NCBI RefSeq assembly: GCF_020421205.1
Contig: NZ_JAIZZH010000002.1
Coordinates: 1,014,182-1,078,181, forward strand
Direction of reading: 5' to 3'
Source: Hymenobacter pini
GTDB lineage: Bacteria; Bacteroidota; Bacteroidia; Cytophagales; Hymenobacteraceae
DNA length: 64,000 nt
Shown here: positions 26,591 through 34,477 of the stretch, piece after piece
Numbering within the stretch: the first letter of the stretch is position 1
How the letters are laid out: the number at the start of each line of letters is the position of its first letter
The notes under the pieces: generated by a model
Told to the model about the DNA's origin: nothing
The model's database searches: none
Seen by the model: only the letters and a program-made list of their open reading frames with translations
Position numbers and translations under genes: made by a program

Positions 26591-27520
26591 ATGAAAAACT
26601 CCGTGAAGGTGCACAGCGCCTTGTTTGTGGTGGCCCTGATTTACGCCGCCAACTACAGCATTTCCAAGGATGTGATGCCGCGCTACATGGGCCCGTTTGG
26701 GCTAGTGCTGCTGCGCATTGTGGGGGCGGCCGTGTGCTTCGGCATCCTCAGCCGCCTGGTGGCCCCGCAGGACCGCATCACCGGCCGCGCCGACCAGCTG
26801 CGGGCCATTGCCTGCGGTATTCTGGGCATCGGGCTGAACCAGCTGCTGTTCTTCTCGGGCCTCAACCTCACCTCTCCCATCAACGCCTCACTTATCCAGA
26901 CCATTGCGCCGGTGGTTACGGTGCTGGCCTCGGTGGTGCTGCTGGGCGAGCGGCTCACGCTGCCGCGGCTGCTGGGGATTGGGCTGGCGGGCGTGGGGGC
27001 GGCCAGTATTATCCTGAGCCGGGGCCCAGTAGCGGCCGGGGGCCAGGATGGGCTGCTGGGCAACGTATTTATTCTGCTCAACGCCACGGCGTTCGGGGTG
27101 TACCTGGTGCTAGTGATGCCACTGATGCGCAAGTACCACCCGTTTACGGTACTTGCCCGCATCTTTCTGGTGGGGGCGTTTCTGGCGGTGCCGGCCGGCT
27201 GGCAGCAAGTGCAGCAGCCCGATTACGCCAGCTTCCCGGCCAGCATCTGGGCGGCCATTGCCTATATGGTCATCTGCCTCACTATTCTGGCCTACCTGCT
27301 CAACAACTGGGCTCTGAAATATGCCTCGCCGGCCCTGTTGGGCGCCTATATCTACTTGCAGCCAGCCCTGGCGGTGCTCATTGCCGTGGCCACGGGCAAG
27401 GATACCCTTACGCTCACCAAAGCCCTACAGGCCCTGCTGATTTTCGGGGGGGTATTCCTGGTGAGCCAGAAACCCAAAACCACGCCAGAACCGGTGCCGC
27501 TGGAACCCGTGCAGGATTAA
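26591..27520 (+). CDS. EamA-family (DMT superfamily) transporter
   Basis: 309 residues from ATG 26591, directly after a TACCTTCG promoter-like octamer at 26576. Ten hydrophobic helices in two EamA repeats can be traced. The first repeat has FVVALIYAANYSISKDVMP and LNLTSPINASLIQTIAPVVTVLASVVLLGERLTLPRLLGIGLAGVGA; the second ends YASPALLGAYIYLQPALAVLIAVATGKD. These inner-membrane proteins export or import small metabolites such as amino acids or purines; the substrate cannot be read from sequence. The frame open to 26462 is not protein-like. Confidence 0.9.
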   Translation: MKNSVKVHSALFVVALIYAANYSISKDVMPRYMGPFGLVLLRIVGAAVCFGILSRLVAPQDRITGRADQLRAIACGILGIGLNQLLFFSGLNLTSPINASLIQTIAPVVTVLASVVLLGERLTLPRLLGIGLAGVGAASIILSRGPVAAGGQDGLLGNVFILLNATAFGVYLVLVMPLMRKYHPFTVLARIFLVGAFLAVPAGWQQVQQPDYASFPASIWAAIAYMVICLTILAYLLNNWALKYASPALLGAYIYLQPALAVLIAVATGKDTLTLTKALQALLIFGGVFLVSQKPKTTPEPVPLEPVQD

Positions 27521-27535
27521 GCTGGCCAGAGCCGA

Positions 27536-27594
27536 AGCCCTGGGCTACGCAGAGCGCCAGGAATGCTACATGGCCCAGGGCTTTAGCCCTGGGG
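27536..27594. repeat. Short CCCAGGGCT palindromes
   Basis: AGCCCTGGGC at 27536-27545 is inverted at 27573-27582 (GCCCAGGGCT), which is followed after two bases by a second palindromic partner AGCCCTGGGG. It can fold in two alternative hairpins between the transporter and dinB. Confidence 0.5.
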
Positions 27595-27651
27595 CAACCG
27601 TACGGTTTTACGGGCAGGCCTGCCGAACTTTGGGGCCGAACTTTTCCCGCC

Positions 27652-28731
27652 GTGGACCCCGCCGAAACCCGCAAAATCATTCACCTCGACATGGATGCGT
27701 TTTACGCCTCCGTGGAGCAACGCGACAACCCCGTGCTGCGCGGCAAGCCCGTGGCCGTGGGCGGGGCCCGGCAGCGGGGCGTGGTGGCGGCGGCCTCCTA
27801 CGAGGCCCGGCAGTTTGGGGTGCGCTCGGCCATGTCATCGGCGGTGGCGGCGCGCAAGTGCCCGGAGCTGGTGTTTGTGAAGCCCCGCTTTGAGGTGTAC
27901 AAGGAAGTGTCGCGACAGATTCGGGGAATCTTTGCCGAGTACACCCCGCTTATTGAGCCGTTGTCCTTAGATGAGGCTTACCTCGACGTAACCGAGAACC
28001 TGAAGGGCATAGCCTCGGCCACGCGCATTGCTGAGCAAATCCGGGCCGAAATCCTGCAGAAAACCCAGCTTACGGCCTCGGCGGGCATCAGCTACAACAA
28101 GTTTCTGGCTAAGCTGGCCTCCGATTACCGCAAGCCCAACGGGCAGTTCGTTATCAAACCCAGCCAGGGCTTGGCGTTTGTGGCGGAGCTGGCGGTGGGG
28201 CAATTTCACGGCATCGGGCCAGCCACGGCGGCGCGGCTCAACCAGTTGGGCATCTTCACGGGCCTCGATTTGCGGCAGCAGACGGAGGCCTTTCTGCGCC
28301 AGCATTTCGGCAAGGCCGGCACGCACTATTACCACATTGCCCGCGCCCAGGACCACCGCCCCGTGGTACCCGACCGCCTACGCAAATCCATCGGCTCCGA
28401 AACCACCTTTGAGCAGGACTTACTCACGCGCGAAGAGCTACTGGCGGGCCTGGCCCCCTGCCTGAACTCGGTATGGAACCACTGCCAGCGCACCGGCCTG
28501 CGGGGCCGCACCGTTACGCTCAAAGTCAAGTACGCCGACTTTCAGCAGATTACCCGCAGCCGCTCTTTATTTGGTATGCTCCCCACATTAACTGCCTTCG
28601 AGCAGGTGGCCCACGAGCTACTCGCGGTACTGCTGCCACTGCCCAAAGGGGTGCGGCTGCTTGGTGTATCCCTGTCTAATTTGGAATCACCCGAGGATAC
28701 GGTGGGCAAACAGCTGGCCTTCTTGCTATAA
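27652..28731 (+). CDS. dinB: DNA polymerase IV
   Basis: 359 residues if the GTG at 27652 is the start; the next residues (DPAETRKIIHLDMDAFYASVEQ) match the family start, while the only nearby ATG (27691) would delete the first metal-binding Asp. Y-family translesion polymerase. Catalytic residues are Asp13 (HLDMDAFYASVE) and Asp107-Glu108 (LSLDEAYLDVT); SAGISYNKFLAKLASDYRKPNG and the helix-hairpin-helix KFHGIG-type segment (QFHGIGPATAARL) follow. The little-finger domain is complete, but the protein ends without a recognisable beta-clamp peptide, which can vary. The frame stays open far upstream in the transporter region, which is not coding for dinB. Confidence 0.94.
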   Translation: MDPAETRKIIHLDMDAFYASVEQRDNPVLRGKPVAVGGARQRGVVAAASYEARQFGVRSAMSSAVAARKCPELVFVKPRFEVYKEVSRQIRGIFAEYTPLIEPLSLDEAYLDVTENLKGIASATRIAEQIRAEILQKTQLTASAGISYNKFLAKLASDYRKPNGQFVIKPSQGLAFVAELAVGQFHGIGPATAARLNQLGIFTGLDLRQQTEAFLRQHFGKAGTHYYHIARAQDHRPVVPDRLRKSIGSETTFEQDLLTREELLAGLAPCLNSVWNHCQRTGLRGRTVTLKVKYADFQQITRSRSLFGMLPTLTAFEQVAHELLAVLLPLPKGVRLLGVSLSNLESPEDTVGKQLAFLL

Positions 28732-28736
28732 GAGAC

Positions 28737-28775
28737 AAAAAAGGCTCCCAGCAGTATTTGCCGGGAGCCTTTTTC
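28737..28775 (+). terminator. Bidirectional terminator
   Basis: AAAAAAGGCTCCC / GGGAGCCTTTTT stem immediately after the dinB stop and before the convergent Thr-rich gene. Confidence 0.9.
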
Positions 28776-28798
28776 ACTCTAGAAGAATCGAATTAAGA

Positions 28799-29119
28799 CT
28801 AGTTATCAGCCTTCATTTTCGATTTTCTTTTTTTGTCTTTCGCTTTCACGTCGGCGCCTGTAGTAGTGGGGCTGTAAGTGCCGTTAGTGGTCGAGCGGGT
28901 TTCTACCGTGGTGGTCGAAGCGGGCATCGGCGTAGTTACGGGCGTCGTGGTGGTTGTAGTCTGGTTAATAGTGCCTTGACTCTGCATTGGCTGACCTTGC
29001 ATCGGTACCGTAGTAGCCGGCTGCGTGGTCGTGGTAGTCGTGTTTGTGGTGCTGGTTTGGGCATTAGCAGCCGAAACACCCGTTACGAGTAAGGCGGCAA
29101 TGGCAAGAAACTTTTTCAT
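28799..29119 (-). CDS. Secreted Thr-rich low-complexity protein
   Basis: 106 residues. Signal peptide 1-20 (MKKFLAIAALLVTGVSAANA). The mature chain is almost entirely Thr with Gln, Pro, Ser and Val (runs such as TTNTTTTTTQ, QTTTTTTP), then an abrupt Lys-rich tail (KAKDKKRKSKMKADN). No folded domain is expected. A stretch like this could bind surface polysaccharide or be an O-glycosylation target (Bacteroidota glycosylate D(S/T)(A/I/L/V/M/T) motifs), but none of that is shown here. The strong signal peptide, terminator and clean frame support a real gene. Confidence 0.7.
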   Translation of the reverse strand: MKKFLAIAALLVTGVSAANAQTSTTNTTTTTTQPATTVPMQGQPMQSQGTINQTTTTTTPVTTPMPASTTTVETRSTTNGTYSPTTTGADVKAKDKKRKSKMKADN

Positions 29120-29270
29120 AGCAGGTCAAATGAGTAAGGTGAAACATCGGACGGCTCCGCTCAACGGCGAGCCTGTCGACTAAGCCTTTAACGTCAGTGC
29201 CCGAGCTTCAGACGAAAATGCCCATATTTTGTAACCCGTTCATTGCCAGTTTCTCACCAGCTTAACCAGC

Positions 29271-30215
29271 TTATTTCAGCAGTTCGTGCAGTACGGTTTG
29301 CATGGAGAACACCCGGTTGCCAGCCTCCTGAATCACCAGAGAATTAGGCGAATCCAGCACCGCATCCGATACTTCCACGTTGCGGCGCACGGGCAGGCAG
29401 TGCAGGAATTTGGCGTCGTTGGTGAGGGCCATGTGCTCAGGGGTGAGCATCCAGGCGGGGTCGTTCTGCAGCACCTGCCCGTACTGCTGGTAGCTGCTCC
29501 AGTTTTTGGCCTGCACAAAATCCGCGCCTTCCAGGGCCTTTTTCTGGTCGTACTCAATACGGGCACCTTTGGTAAATTTAGGGTCCAGCTCGTAGCCCTC
29601 GGGGTGGGTAATTACAAAGTCCACCCAGTCAATTTCCGAAAACCAATCGGCAAACGAGTTGGGTACGCACTGGGGCAGGGCACGCACGTGCGGGGCCCAG
29701 GTGAGCACCACTTTCACCCGCTCCTTCTTTTTGGTTTCGGCCACCGTAATCAGGTCGGCAAAGCTTTGCAGCGGGTGCAGCGTGGCGCTTTCCAGGCTGA
29801 TAACCGGCACCGTGGCGTATTGCAGAATTTTGTTGAAGACTTCCTCGCTGTAATCGGCTTCCCGGTTTGTGAGCGTGGGGAAGGTGCGCACACCCAGCAC
29901 GTCGCAGTACTGGCTCATCACGGCAATGGCTTCCTTGATGTGCTCCTGCGTGCCACCATTCATCACTGCGCCATCGGCCATTTCCAAAGTCCACGAGTCG
30001 GCACCGGCGTTGAGCACCCAGGCCTGCGCGCCCAGGTTGTAGGCCGCTTTTACCGAACTAAGCCGGGTGCGCAGGCTGGGGTTGAAGAAAATCAGCCCCA
30101 CGGTTTTGTTGCGCCCCACGTGCTGGTAGCCAAAGGGATTGGCTTTAATTTCCAGCGCCTGTTGCAGCAGGGCCTTATAGTCGCCCGCATCGGCGAAGGA
30201 AGTGAAGTTTTTCAT
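29271..30215 (-). CDS. N-acylornithine carbamoyltransferase
   Basis: 314 residues. Part of the aspartate/ornithine carbamoyltransferase superfamily: carbamoyl-phosphate loop FFNPSLRTRLS (about 43-53), VMNGGTQEHIKEA, SLESATLHPLQSFADLITV, LTWAPHVRALPQCVPNSFADW and LHCLPVRRNVEVSDAV near the end. The HPLQ in place of HPCQ and the LPVRR block fit the Bacteroidota/Xanthomonas group that carbamoylates N-succinyl- or N-acetyl-L-ornithine in arginine synthesis. The residue at the position reported to set acetyl versus succinyl preference (about 90) is Gln here, so I leave the acyl group undecided. No other arg biosynthesis gene adjoins it. Confidence 0.9.
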   Translation of the reverse strand: MKNFTSFADAGDYKALLQQALEIKANPFGYQHVGRNKTVGLIFFNPSLRTRLSSVKAAYNLGAQAWVLNAGADSWTLEMADGAVMNGGTQEHIKEAIAVMSQYCDVLGVRTFPTLTNREADYSEEVFNKILQYATVPVISLESATLHPLQSFADLITVAETKKKERVKVVLTWAPHVRALPQCVPNSFADWFSEIDWVDFVITHPEGYELDPKFTKGARIEYDQKKALEGADFVQAKNWSSYQQYGQVLQNDPAWMLTPEHMALTNDAKFLHCLPVRRNVEVSDAVLDSPNSLVIQEAGNRVFSMQTVLHELLK

Positions 30216-30246
30216 GGCAAATACAAAAACGAAGGCGCAAAGAACG

Positions 30247-30283
30247 GCAAACCCGGCGGATTGCGCTGCAACTCGCCGGGTTT
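30247..30283 (-). terminator. Hairpin terminator
   Basis: CAAACCCGGCG / CGCCGGGTTTG stem, 31 bases past the stop of the gene at 30314 on the minus strand... it lies between that stop and the carbamoyltransferase start. Confidence 0.6.
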
Positions 30284-30313
30284 GTCAACTGCTGCTTTCC
30301 GCCTACAACGGCG

Positions 30314-31156
30314 CTAGTACGGCAGCCCGTCGATGCTGGGATGGCGCTGCTCGTGGTAGAAGCTGAAGCCTACTTTGCTGCCCCGGCTCACCTGCTGGTT
30401 TTCCAGCTTCTGCTTCACCGAAATCTTCTGAATGTCGCTCAGGGGCGGGGCAATCAGGTCGTTGTTCACGGCGGCAATCATGGCGCTTTCCACGAACAGC
30501 TTGAGGCTGTCCTCCGTCACGGGGTTGTCCGACATATCGTTGTCGGGCAGTTCCAGCTGCTGCACCCCTTCCAGAAAGTAGTGGTTATCGATGTTGATGA
30601 GCAGGCGCCCTACTAAGTAGCCAGGGTCGTTCATGCGCTGGTATTTGATACTGTCGGCCATAAAGTTATAGGCCATGATGTGGCCGAAAAACCGCCGCCG
30701 GAAATCATTCTCCACGTAGCGCGTGGCCATGGGGCCGTAGTCGTCAGGGAAGGTAACAATGTTGGAGTGCAGCACGAATACCAGCAGGTCGCCGCTGAAG
30801 CGGATGTGAAATTCCATGTCGTTCACCGGCCGGTACTCAATAATTACCGTGGAATCGACGGGCGTGATGCGGCGGCTCAGCTCCACTACCAGCTCCTGCG
30901 ACACTTTCCGCAGCAAGTCAAAGGTGGCCAGCGTGTTGCGATAAATTGCCTGTTTAGCCGAAGACTTCTGTTTCAGGCCGTCAAAAATCAGGTCCAGGCG
31001 GTCCTCGGGTGAGGGCTCGGGCTCTCCGGGCGCATTGGGGGCCTGGTTATCGGTGTTGGGCGTGCTAGCGGTGGCAGCAGGGCCGGTAGCGGGCAGCGGG
31101 GCACCGGGCGTACCGTCGTCGGTTTGGGGTAGAGTAGCGGGCGAGGTGTGCGGCAT
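30314..31156 (-). CDS. Unknown soluble protein
   Basis: 280 residues from ATG 31156 (an in-frame non-ATG extension reaches 31231). The first 55 residues are Pro/Thr/Ala-rich and disordered. The remainder looks folded: helix (DRLDLIFDGLKQKSSAKQAIYRNT), helix (LATFDLLRKVSQELVVELSRR), strands (TVIIEYRPVNDMEFHIRFSGD, LLVFVLHSNIVTFPDDY), a helix (RRRFFGHIMAYNFMADSIKY), INIDNHYFLEGVQQLEL and a basic tail. No signal peptide. I do not recognise a family. The C-terminal segment ends VGFSFYHEQRHPSIDGLPY, which looks like a conserved closing block. Confidence 0.6.
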   Translation of the reverse strand: MPHTSPATLPQTDDGTPGAPLPATGPAATASTPNTDNQAPNAPGEPEPSPEDRLDLIFDGLKQKSSAKQAIYRNTLATFDLLRKVSQELVVELSRRITPVDSTVIIEYRPVNDMEFHIRFSGDLLVFVLHSNIVTFPDDYGPMATRYVENDFRRRFFGHIMAYNFMADSIKYQRMNDPGYLVGRLLINIDNHYFLEGVQQLELPDNDMSDNPVTEDSLKLFVESAMIAAVNNDLIAPPLSDIQKISVKQKLENQQVSRGSKVGFSFYHEQRHPSIDGLPY

Positions 31157-31341
31157 TACTATTCGAGTAAGTGAGCCAGGTCTGAAACACAGAAACAAGC
31201 CCAGATTCAACAACCAACTGCGCCGGGGCACAGTCTCGGAATCTGGTACCTACGCAAACTAACCGGCTCTGAGTTTCGATTTTACCGCTTTCGACCAACC
31301 AGCTTTCCAGCCAGATTACCGCCGACTGCTGCCCGGTCAAC

Positions 31342-32478
31342 CTACTTTTCGGCCTGGCCGGGCAGCGGCGGCGGGGCCGGAAGCTGCCCGGCAACCGGCC
31401 AGGTGTTACTGCGAAACGCCACCGTACGCAGCCCCTGATACGAGACACCAGGCGCAACGGGCAGCAGCATCGGCTGGGCCAACGGGTGTGCCAGGGCCTC
31501 GCCTACGGTACGTACCGCGCCAGCCGGCACGGCCAAGCCTTCCAGAGCTGCCAGCAGCTCCGAGCCGTTTACCTCGGCAATACGTCCGGCCAGCAATGCC
31601 TCCAGTTCCTGTCGGTGCGCTACCCGGCTGGGGTTCCGGTGAAAACGCTCATCCGCCGCCCACGCCGGCCGTTGCAGTACGGTGCACAGCTGCTGAAACT
31701 GCTTATCTGAGCCCACGGCCAGCAGCAGGCGCGTGCCATCCTGGCCAGTGTACACGGTACCGTATGGCACGATGCTGGGGTGGCCGGAGCCCATTGGCTT
31801 GGGGTCGTGGCCGGTTACCAGCCAAGTAGCGGCCTGGTTGGCCAAAGAGGCCAGCGCGCTATCCAGCAAACTCACCTGCACCAATGCTCCCTTTCCAGTT
31901 CGCTCACGCTGGTACAGGGCCGTGAGCAGACCTTCCTTAAGCTGATGGGCCGTGAGCAGGTCGATGAGGGCCACGGGCATTTTTTGGGGCTCATGGCCGG
32001 GGCCGGTGGCGTTCAGGTGCATAAAGCCGGTTTCGGCCTGCAACACGGCGTCGTAGCCGGCGCGGATTTCGTGGGGGCCGTAGCCGGTGATGTGGCCGTA
32101 AATCAAGCGTGGGTTGTGCACTGAGAGCGTGACGTAGTCGGCCCCGAGCTTTTCCGCGTCGCCGGGCTTGTAGGAAGTCAGCACGATGTCGGCGTGGGCA
32201 GCTAGCTGCTGCAATGTGGCGCGGCCGGCTTCGGTAGTCAGGTCGAGGATCTGGCTGCGCTTGCCCCAGTTGGCGCTGCTGAAGTAGGCCGTTACGGTAG
32301 TGGCGGGGTCTTCGGCGGCGGTGCGCCAGGTGCGGGTTACGTCGCCGGCCGGGGCTTCCAGCTTAAGCACGTCGGCTCCTAGCTCGGCTAAAAACTGGCC
32401 TACCTGCGGCCCGGCCAGCACCGACGCCAGTTCCAGCACCCGCAGTCCGGCCAGGGGTAGTTCAGAGGCAGTATTCAT
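31342..32478 (-). CDS. CaiB/BaiF-type CoA-transferase (class III)
   Basis: 378 residues from ATG 32478. Class III CoA-transferases move CoA between organic acids through an aspartyl thioester. Typical blocks: PLAGLRVLELASVLAGPQVGQFLAELGADVLKLEAP at the N-terminus, FSSANWGKRSQILDLTTEAGR, LIYGHITGYGP, GYDAVLQAETGFM, a VALIDLLTAHQLKEGLL segment, then HPSIVPYGTVYTGQDGTRLLLAVGSDKQF. The ABC ATPase gene lies 30 bases upstream on the same strand, so the two may be cotranscribed. The substrate (for example oxalyl, carnitine or an alpha-methylacyl compound) cannot be told; I avoid a narrower name. Confidence 0.9.
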   Translation of the reverse strand: MNTASELPLAGLRVLELASVLAGPQVGQFLAELGADVLKLEAPAGDVTRTWRTAAEDPATTVTAYFSSANWGKRSQILDLTTEAGRATLQQLAAHADIVLTSYKPGDAEKLGADYVTLSVHNPRLIYGHITGYGPHEIRAGYDAVLQAETGFMHLNATGPGHEPQKMPVALIDLLTAHQLKEGLLTALYQRERTGKGALVQVSLLDSALASLANQAATWLVTGHDPKPMGSGHPSIVPYGTVYTGQDGTRLLLAVGSDKQFQQLCTVLQRPAWAADERFHRNPSRVAHRQELEALLAGRIAEVNGSELLAALEGLAVPAGAVRTVGEALAHPLAQPMLLPVAPGVSYQGLRTVAFRSNTWPVAGQLPAPPPLPGQAEK

Positions 32479-32508
32479 GGGGCCGAAGGTAGGAGCCTGG
32501 GCGCACAC

Positions 32509-33195
32509 TCAGGATGCCAGGTAGCCCCGGTCGCGCAATTCGGTCCAGGGGTCCTGCAGCTTCTCCAGGCGGCCACCGTGCAGCAGGTACACCACATCAG
32601 CTAAAGCCAGCACTTCGGCGTAGCGGTGGTCGGTAATGAGCAGGCCGGTACGCTGCTTGGCCGTTTGCATCAGGTGGCCCAGTTGCTCCACGTGTACCGG
32701 CATAATTCCCGAAAAGGGCTCATCCAGGAGTAAAAACCGATGGTTGCGCGCCAGCAACAGCAGTACCTGCAATAGCCGCGCCCCGCCCCCGGATAGCTCC
32801 TGCAACCGGCAGCCAGCCCGCACCTGCTCTTGAAACTCCGGAAAACCAGCCAGGGCAGCCACCGCATCAACGCCCAGCAGGCGCGCGGCCTGCTGAATGG
32901 TAAGGCTACCGGGCAGCAGGGACGCTTGCGGCAGGTAGCTCAGCAGGCCGGCTTGCTGATACGCAGGCACCACCCGCTGTCCATTTACCCGCACGGAAGC
33001 ATCGGGCACGGAGCGGGAGCCGAAAACGGTTTGGAGCAAGGTAGATTTCCCGCTGCCGTTGCGCCCCAACAGCGCCACAAGTTGCCCGGTTTGCACCCGC
33101 AGATACACGTCCGACAAAATCGTCCGCTGCCCAAAGGATAGCTGAATACCATCGGCCTCCAATACCCATGGGCTTGGTTCTGTAGAAGGCATCAT
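32509..33195 (-). CDS. ABC transporter ATP-binding protein
   Basis: 228 residues from ATG 33195; its start codon overlaps the stop of the membrane gene upstream by four bases, which fixes this start over the longer open frame to 33399. Walker A GRNGSGKST (44-52), Q-loop LPQAS (Gln90), signature LQELSGGGARLL (132-142), Walker B FLLLDEPFSG (154-162) and H-loop LLITDHRY are all present. The signature is atypical after LSGG: GARLL rather than the usual xQRQR. It belongs to a mono-domain ATPase, cytoplasmic face. Its only plausible membrane partner here is the 105-residue protein translated just ahead of it. Confidence 0.88.
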   Translation of the reverse strand: MMPSTEPSPWVLEADGIQLSFGQRTILSDVYLRVQTGQLVALLGRNGSGKSTLLQTVFGSRSVPDASVRVNGQRVVPAYQQAGLLSYLPQASLLPGSLTIQQAARLLGVDAVAALAGFPEFQEQVRAGCRLQELSGGGARLLQVLLLLARNHRFLLLDEPFSGIMPVHVEQLGHLMQTAKQRTGLLITDHRYAEVLALADVVYLLHGGRLEKLQDPWTELRDRGYLAS

Positions 33196-33509
33196 GGAAT
33201 CAGCAACCGGGCGGCCTCTACGAGAAGAACAAACACTACTCCGTCGAGCACCAAAGCACCACCCCACAGCTGCCGGGGCGAAAGGTGGAGGTTGCTGTAA
33301 AACCAATATTGGTGAGGCCGGAATTGGCTCAGCAGGTAGATAACGAGCGGAAAAGTGACTAGCTTCATCAGCAATAAGGGCCCCAGCCGGGGCGGCCAAT
33401 TACCAAACATTGGGAGTAAAGATGAGCCGATAATCAGCCCGGATACGGCCAGCGTGTACCCCAAAACGGAGCGGTAAAATAAGGCTAGCGCCTTCAACTG
33501 ATTGAGCAT
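33192..33509 (-). CDS. Small multispanning membrane protein paired with an ABC ATPase
   Basis: 105 residues. Three or four hydrophobic segments: about 14-32 (YTLAVSGLIIGSSLLPMF), 42-60 (PLLLMKLVTFPLVIYLL) and 83-103 (GGALVLDGVVFVLLVEAARLL). Linkers contain YFRP/FRPHQYWFYSNLHL. It is far smaller than a normal ABC permease half (about 200 or more residues). The ATG overlap with the ATPase gene implies coupled translation in a fixed ratio, so they likely form one complex, perhaps as a homo-oligomeric permease. No family recognised. Confidence 0.75.
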   Translation of the reverse strand: MLNQLKALALFYRSVLGYTLAVSGLIIGSSLLPMFGNWPPRLGPLLLMKLVTFPLVIYLLSQFRPHQYWFYSNLHLSPRQLWGGALVLDGVVFVLLVEAARLLIP

Positions 33510-33557
33510 AGATAAGACTAAACCGGAATACGCCGGGCTAACGTGCCGGCCGCCCGT

Positions 33558-34298
33558 TTAGTCTTTACGCCCCGCCCGCGCAAACACTGGAAACACCACC
33601 TCCCGCTCGCCCGGTCCCCACAGCCGCGTCAGACCGTCGGCAATTTGCAGCACGGGGTCTTGCTGATGCTGCTGCTGGTAGTTAGCCACGCTCGACCACG
33701 TGCGCAGGTAGTTCAGCAGCCACTCCGCCGACCACTGCCGGCGCACCGCGAAACGGGCAGTTTGTACCCCGGCAAACGGGAATGGCAGCCGAGCATACTC
33801 ATCCACAATGTGCCAGCGGTTATCATCCCAATACGGCCGCATAGCGTCGTCGTGGAAATGCCGCACCAGTGGGTCTAGTTCAGGGCTGATGGAGAGCAGG
33901 TTGTAGCCCCACTCAGCAATTATACCACCCGGCCGCAGCACGCGGCGTACCTCGGCATTGAAGGCCTCCATGTCAAACCAATGCACGGCCTGAGCTACGG
34001 TTATCAGGTCGAAGCTATCCGCGGCAAACGGCGTGTGCTCGGCTTTGGACGGCTGGTAACGGATGGTGGGCCGTTGCGGGGCCTGGCTCAACTGGGCGGT
34101 GCTGATATCAGTGGCCTCTATCTGAGCAAAATGCTCAGCTAACTTAGCCGCTACCTGCCCGTTGCCGGTAGCACAGTCCCAGGCGTGGGCGCGGCCCGAA
34201 ACCTGCGGGAGCAGCCACTGGTAAAGCTCCGCCGGGTAGTCGATGCGGTAGCGGGCGTACAAATCAGCTTGGGTGGAAAATCGGTCGAGCGTGGCCAT
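33558..34298 (-). CDS. SAM-dependent methyltransferase (class I)
   Basis: 246 residues from ATG 34298. A class I methyltransferase: SAM loop AWDCATGNGQVAAKLAEHF (motif I at about 40-48), IEATDISTAQLSQAP (motif II), FAADSFDLITVAQAVHWFDMEAF (post-II) and VLRPGGIIAEWGY. HWFD is typical of the trans-aconitate methyltransferase-like and other small-molecule relatives. The substrate is not deducible. It lies 48 bases upstream of the small membrane-protein gene, same strand, so a four-gene unit (methyltransferase, membrane protein, ABC ATPase, CoA-transferase) is possible. Confidence 0.88.
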   Translation of the reverse strand: MATLDRFSTQADLYARYRIDYPAELYQWLLPQVSGRAHAWDCATGNGQVAAKLAEHFAQIEATDISTAQLSQAPQRPTIRYQPSKAEHTPFAADSFDLITVAQAVHWFDMEAFNAEVRRVLRPGGIIAEWGYNLLSISPELDPLVRHFHDDAMRPYWDDNRWHIVDEYARLPFPFAGVQTARFAVRRQWSAEWLLNYLRTWSSVANYQQQHQQDPVLQIADGLTRLWGPGEREVVFPVFARAGRKD

Positions 34299-34331
34299 GG
34301 TTTGGGTTGATTGTTTGCTGAAAGACAGCCC

Positions 34332-34425
34332 GTCATTCCGAGCTTGCCGAGGATTCTCACGTACTGACCTCTGGTTTACTGCCACAACATCAGCACGCGA
34401 GATTCCTCGGCAAGCTCGGAATGAC
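34332..34425. repeat. Dispersed palindromic repeat, copy 4
   Basis: Arms of 27 bases (34332-34358 and 34399-34425), nearly perfect, around a 40-base interior. Outer ends GTCATTCCGAGC and GCTCGGAATGAC. Closely related to the copies at 317 and 15484; the interior even shares GCACGCGAGATTCC with copy 1. Confidence 0.82.
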
Positions 34426-34477
34426 GTTCTTGACTACTTATTCTAACGTTCGTTTGCCTAGTAACAGCTAAAAAGCC

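Noticed and set aside
26734..27651. Extended frame leading into dinB across the EamA transporter
   Set aside because: Out of frame with the transporter, Gly/Pro/Ala/His-rich, while the transporter frame has ten membrane helices. The dinB start is taken as GTG 27652.
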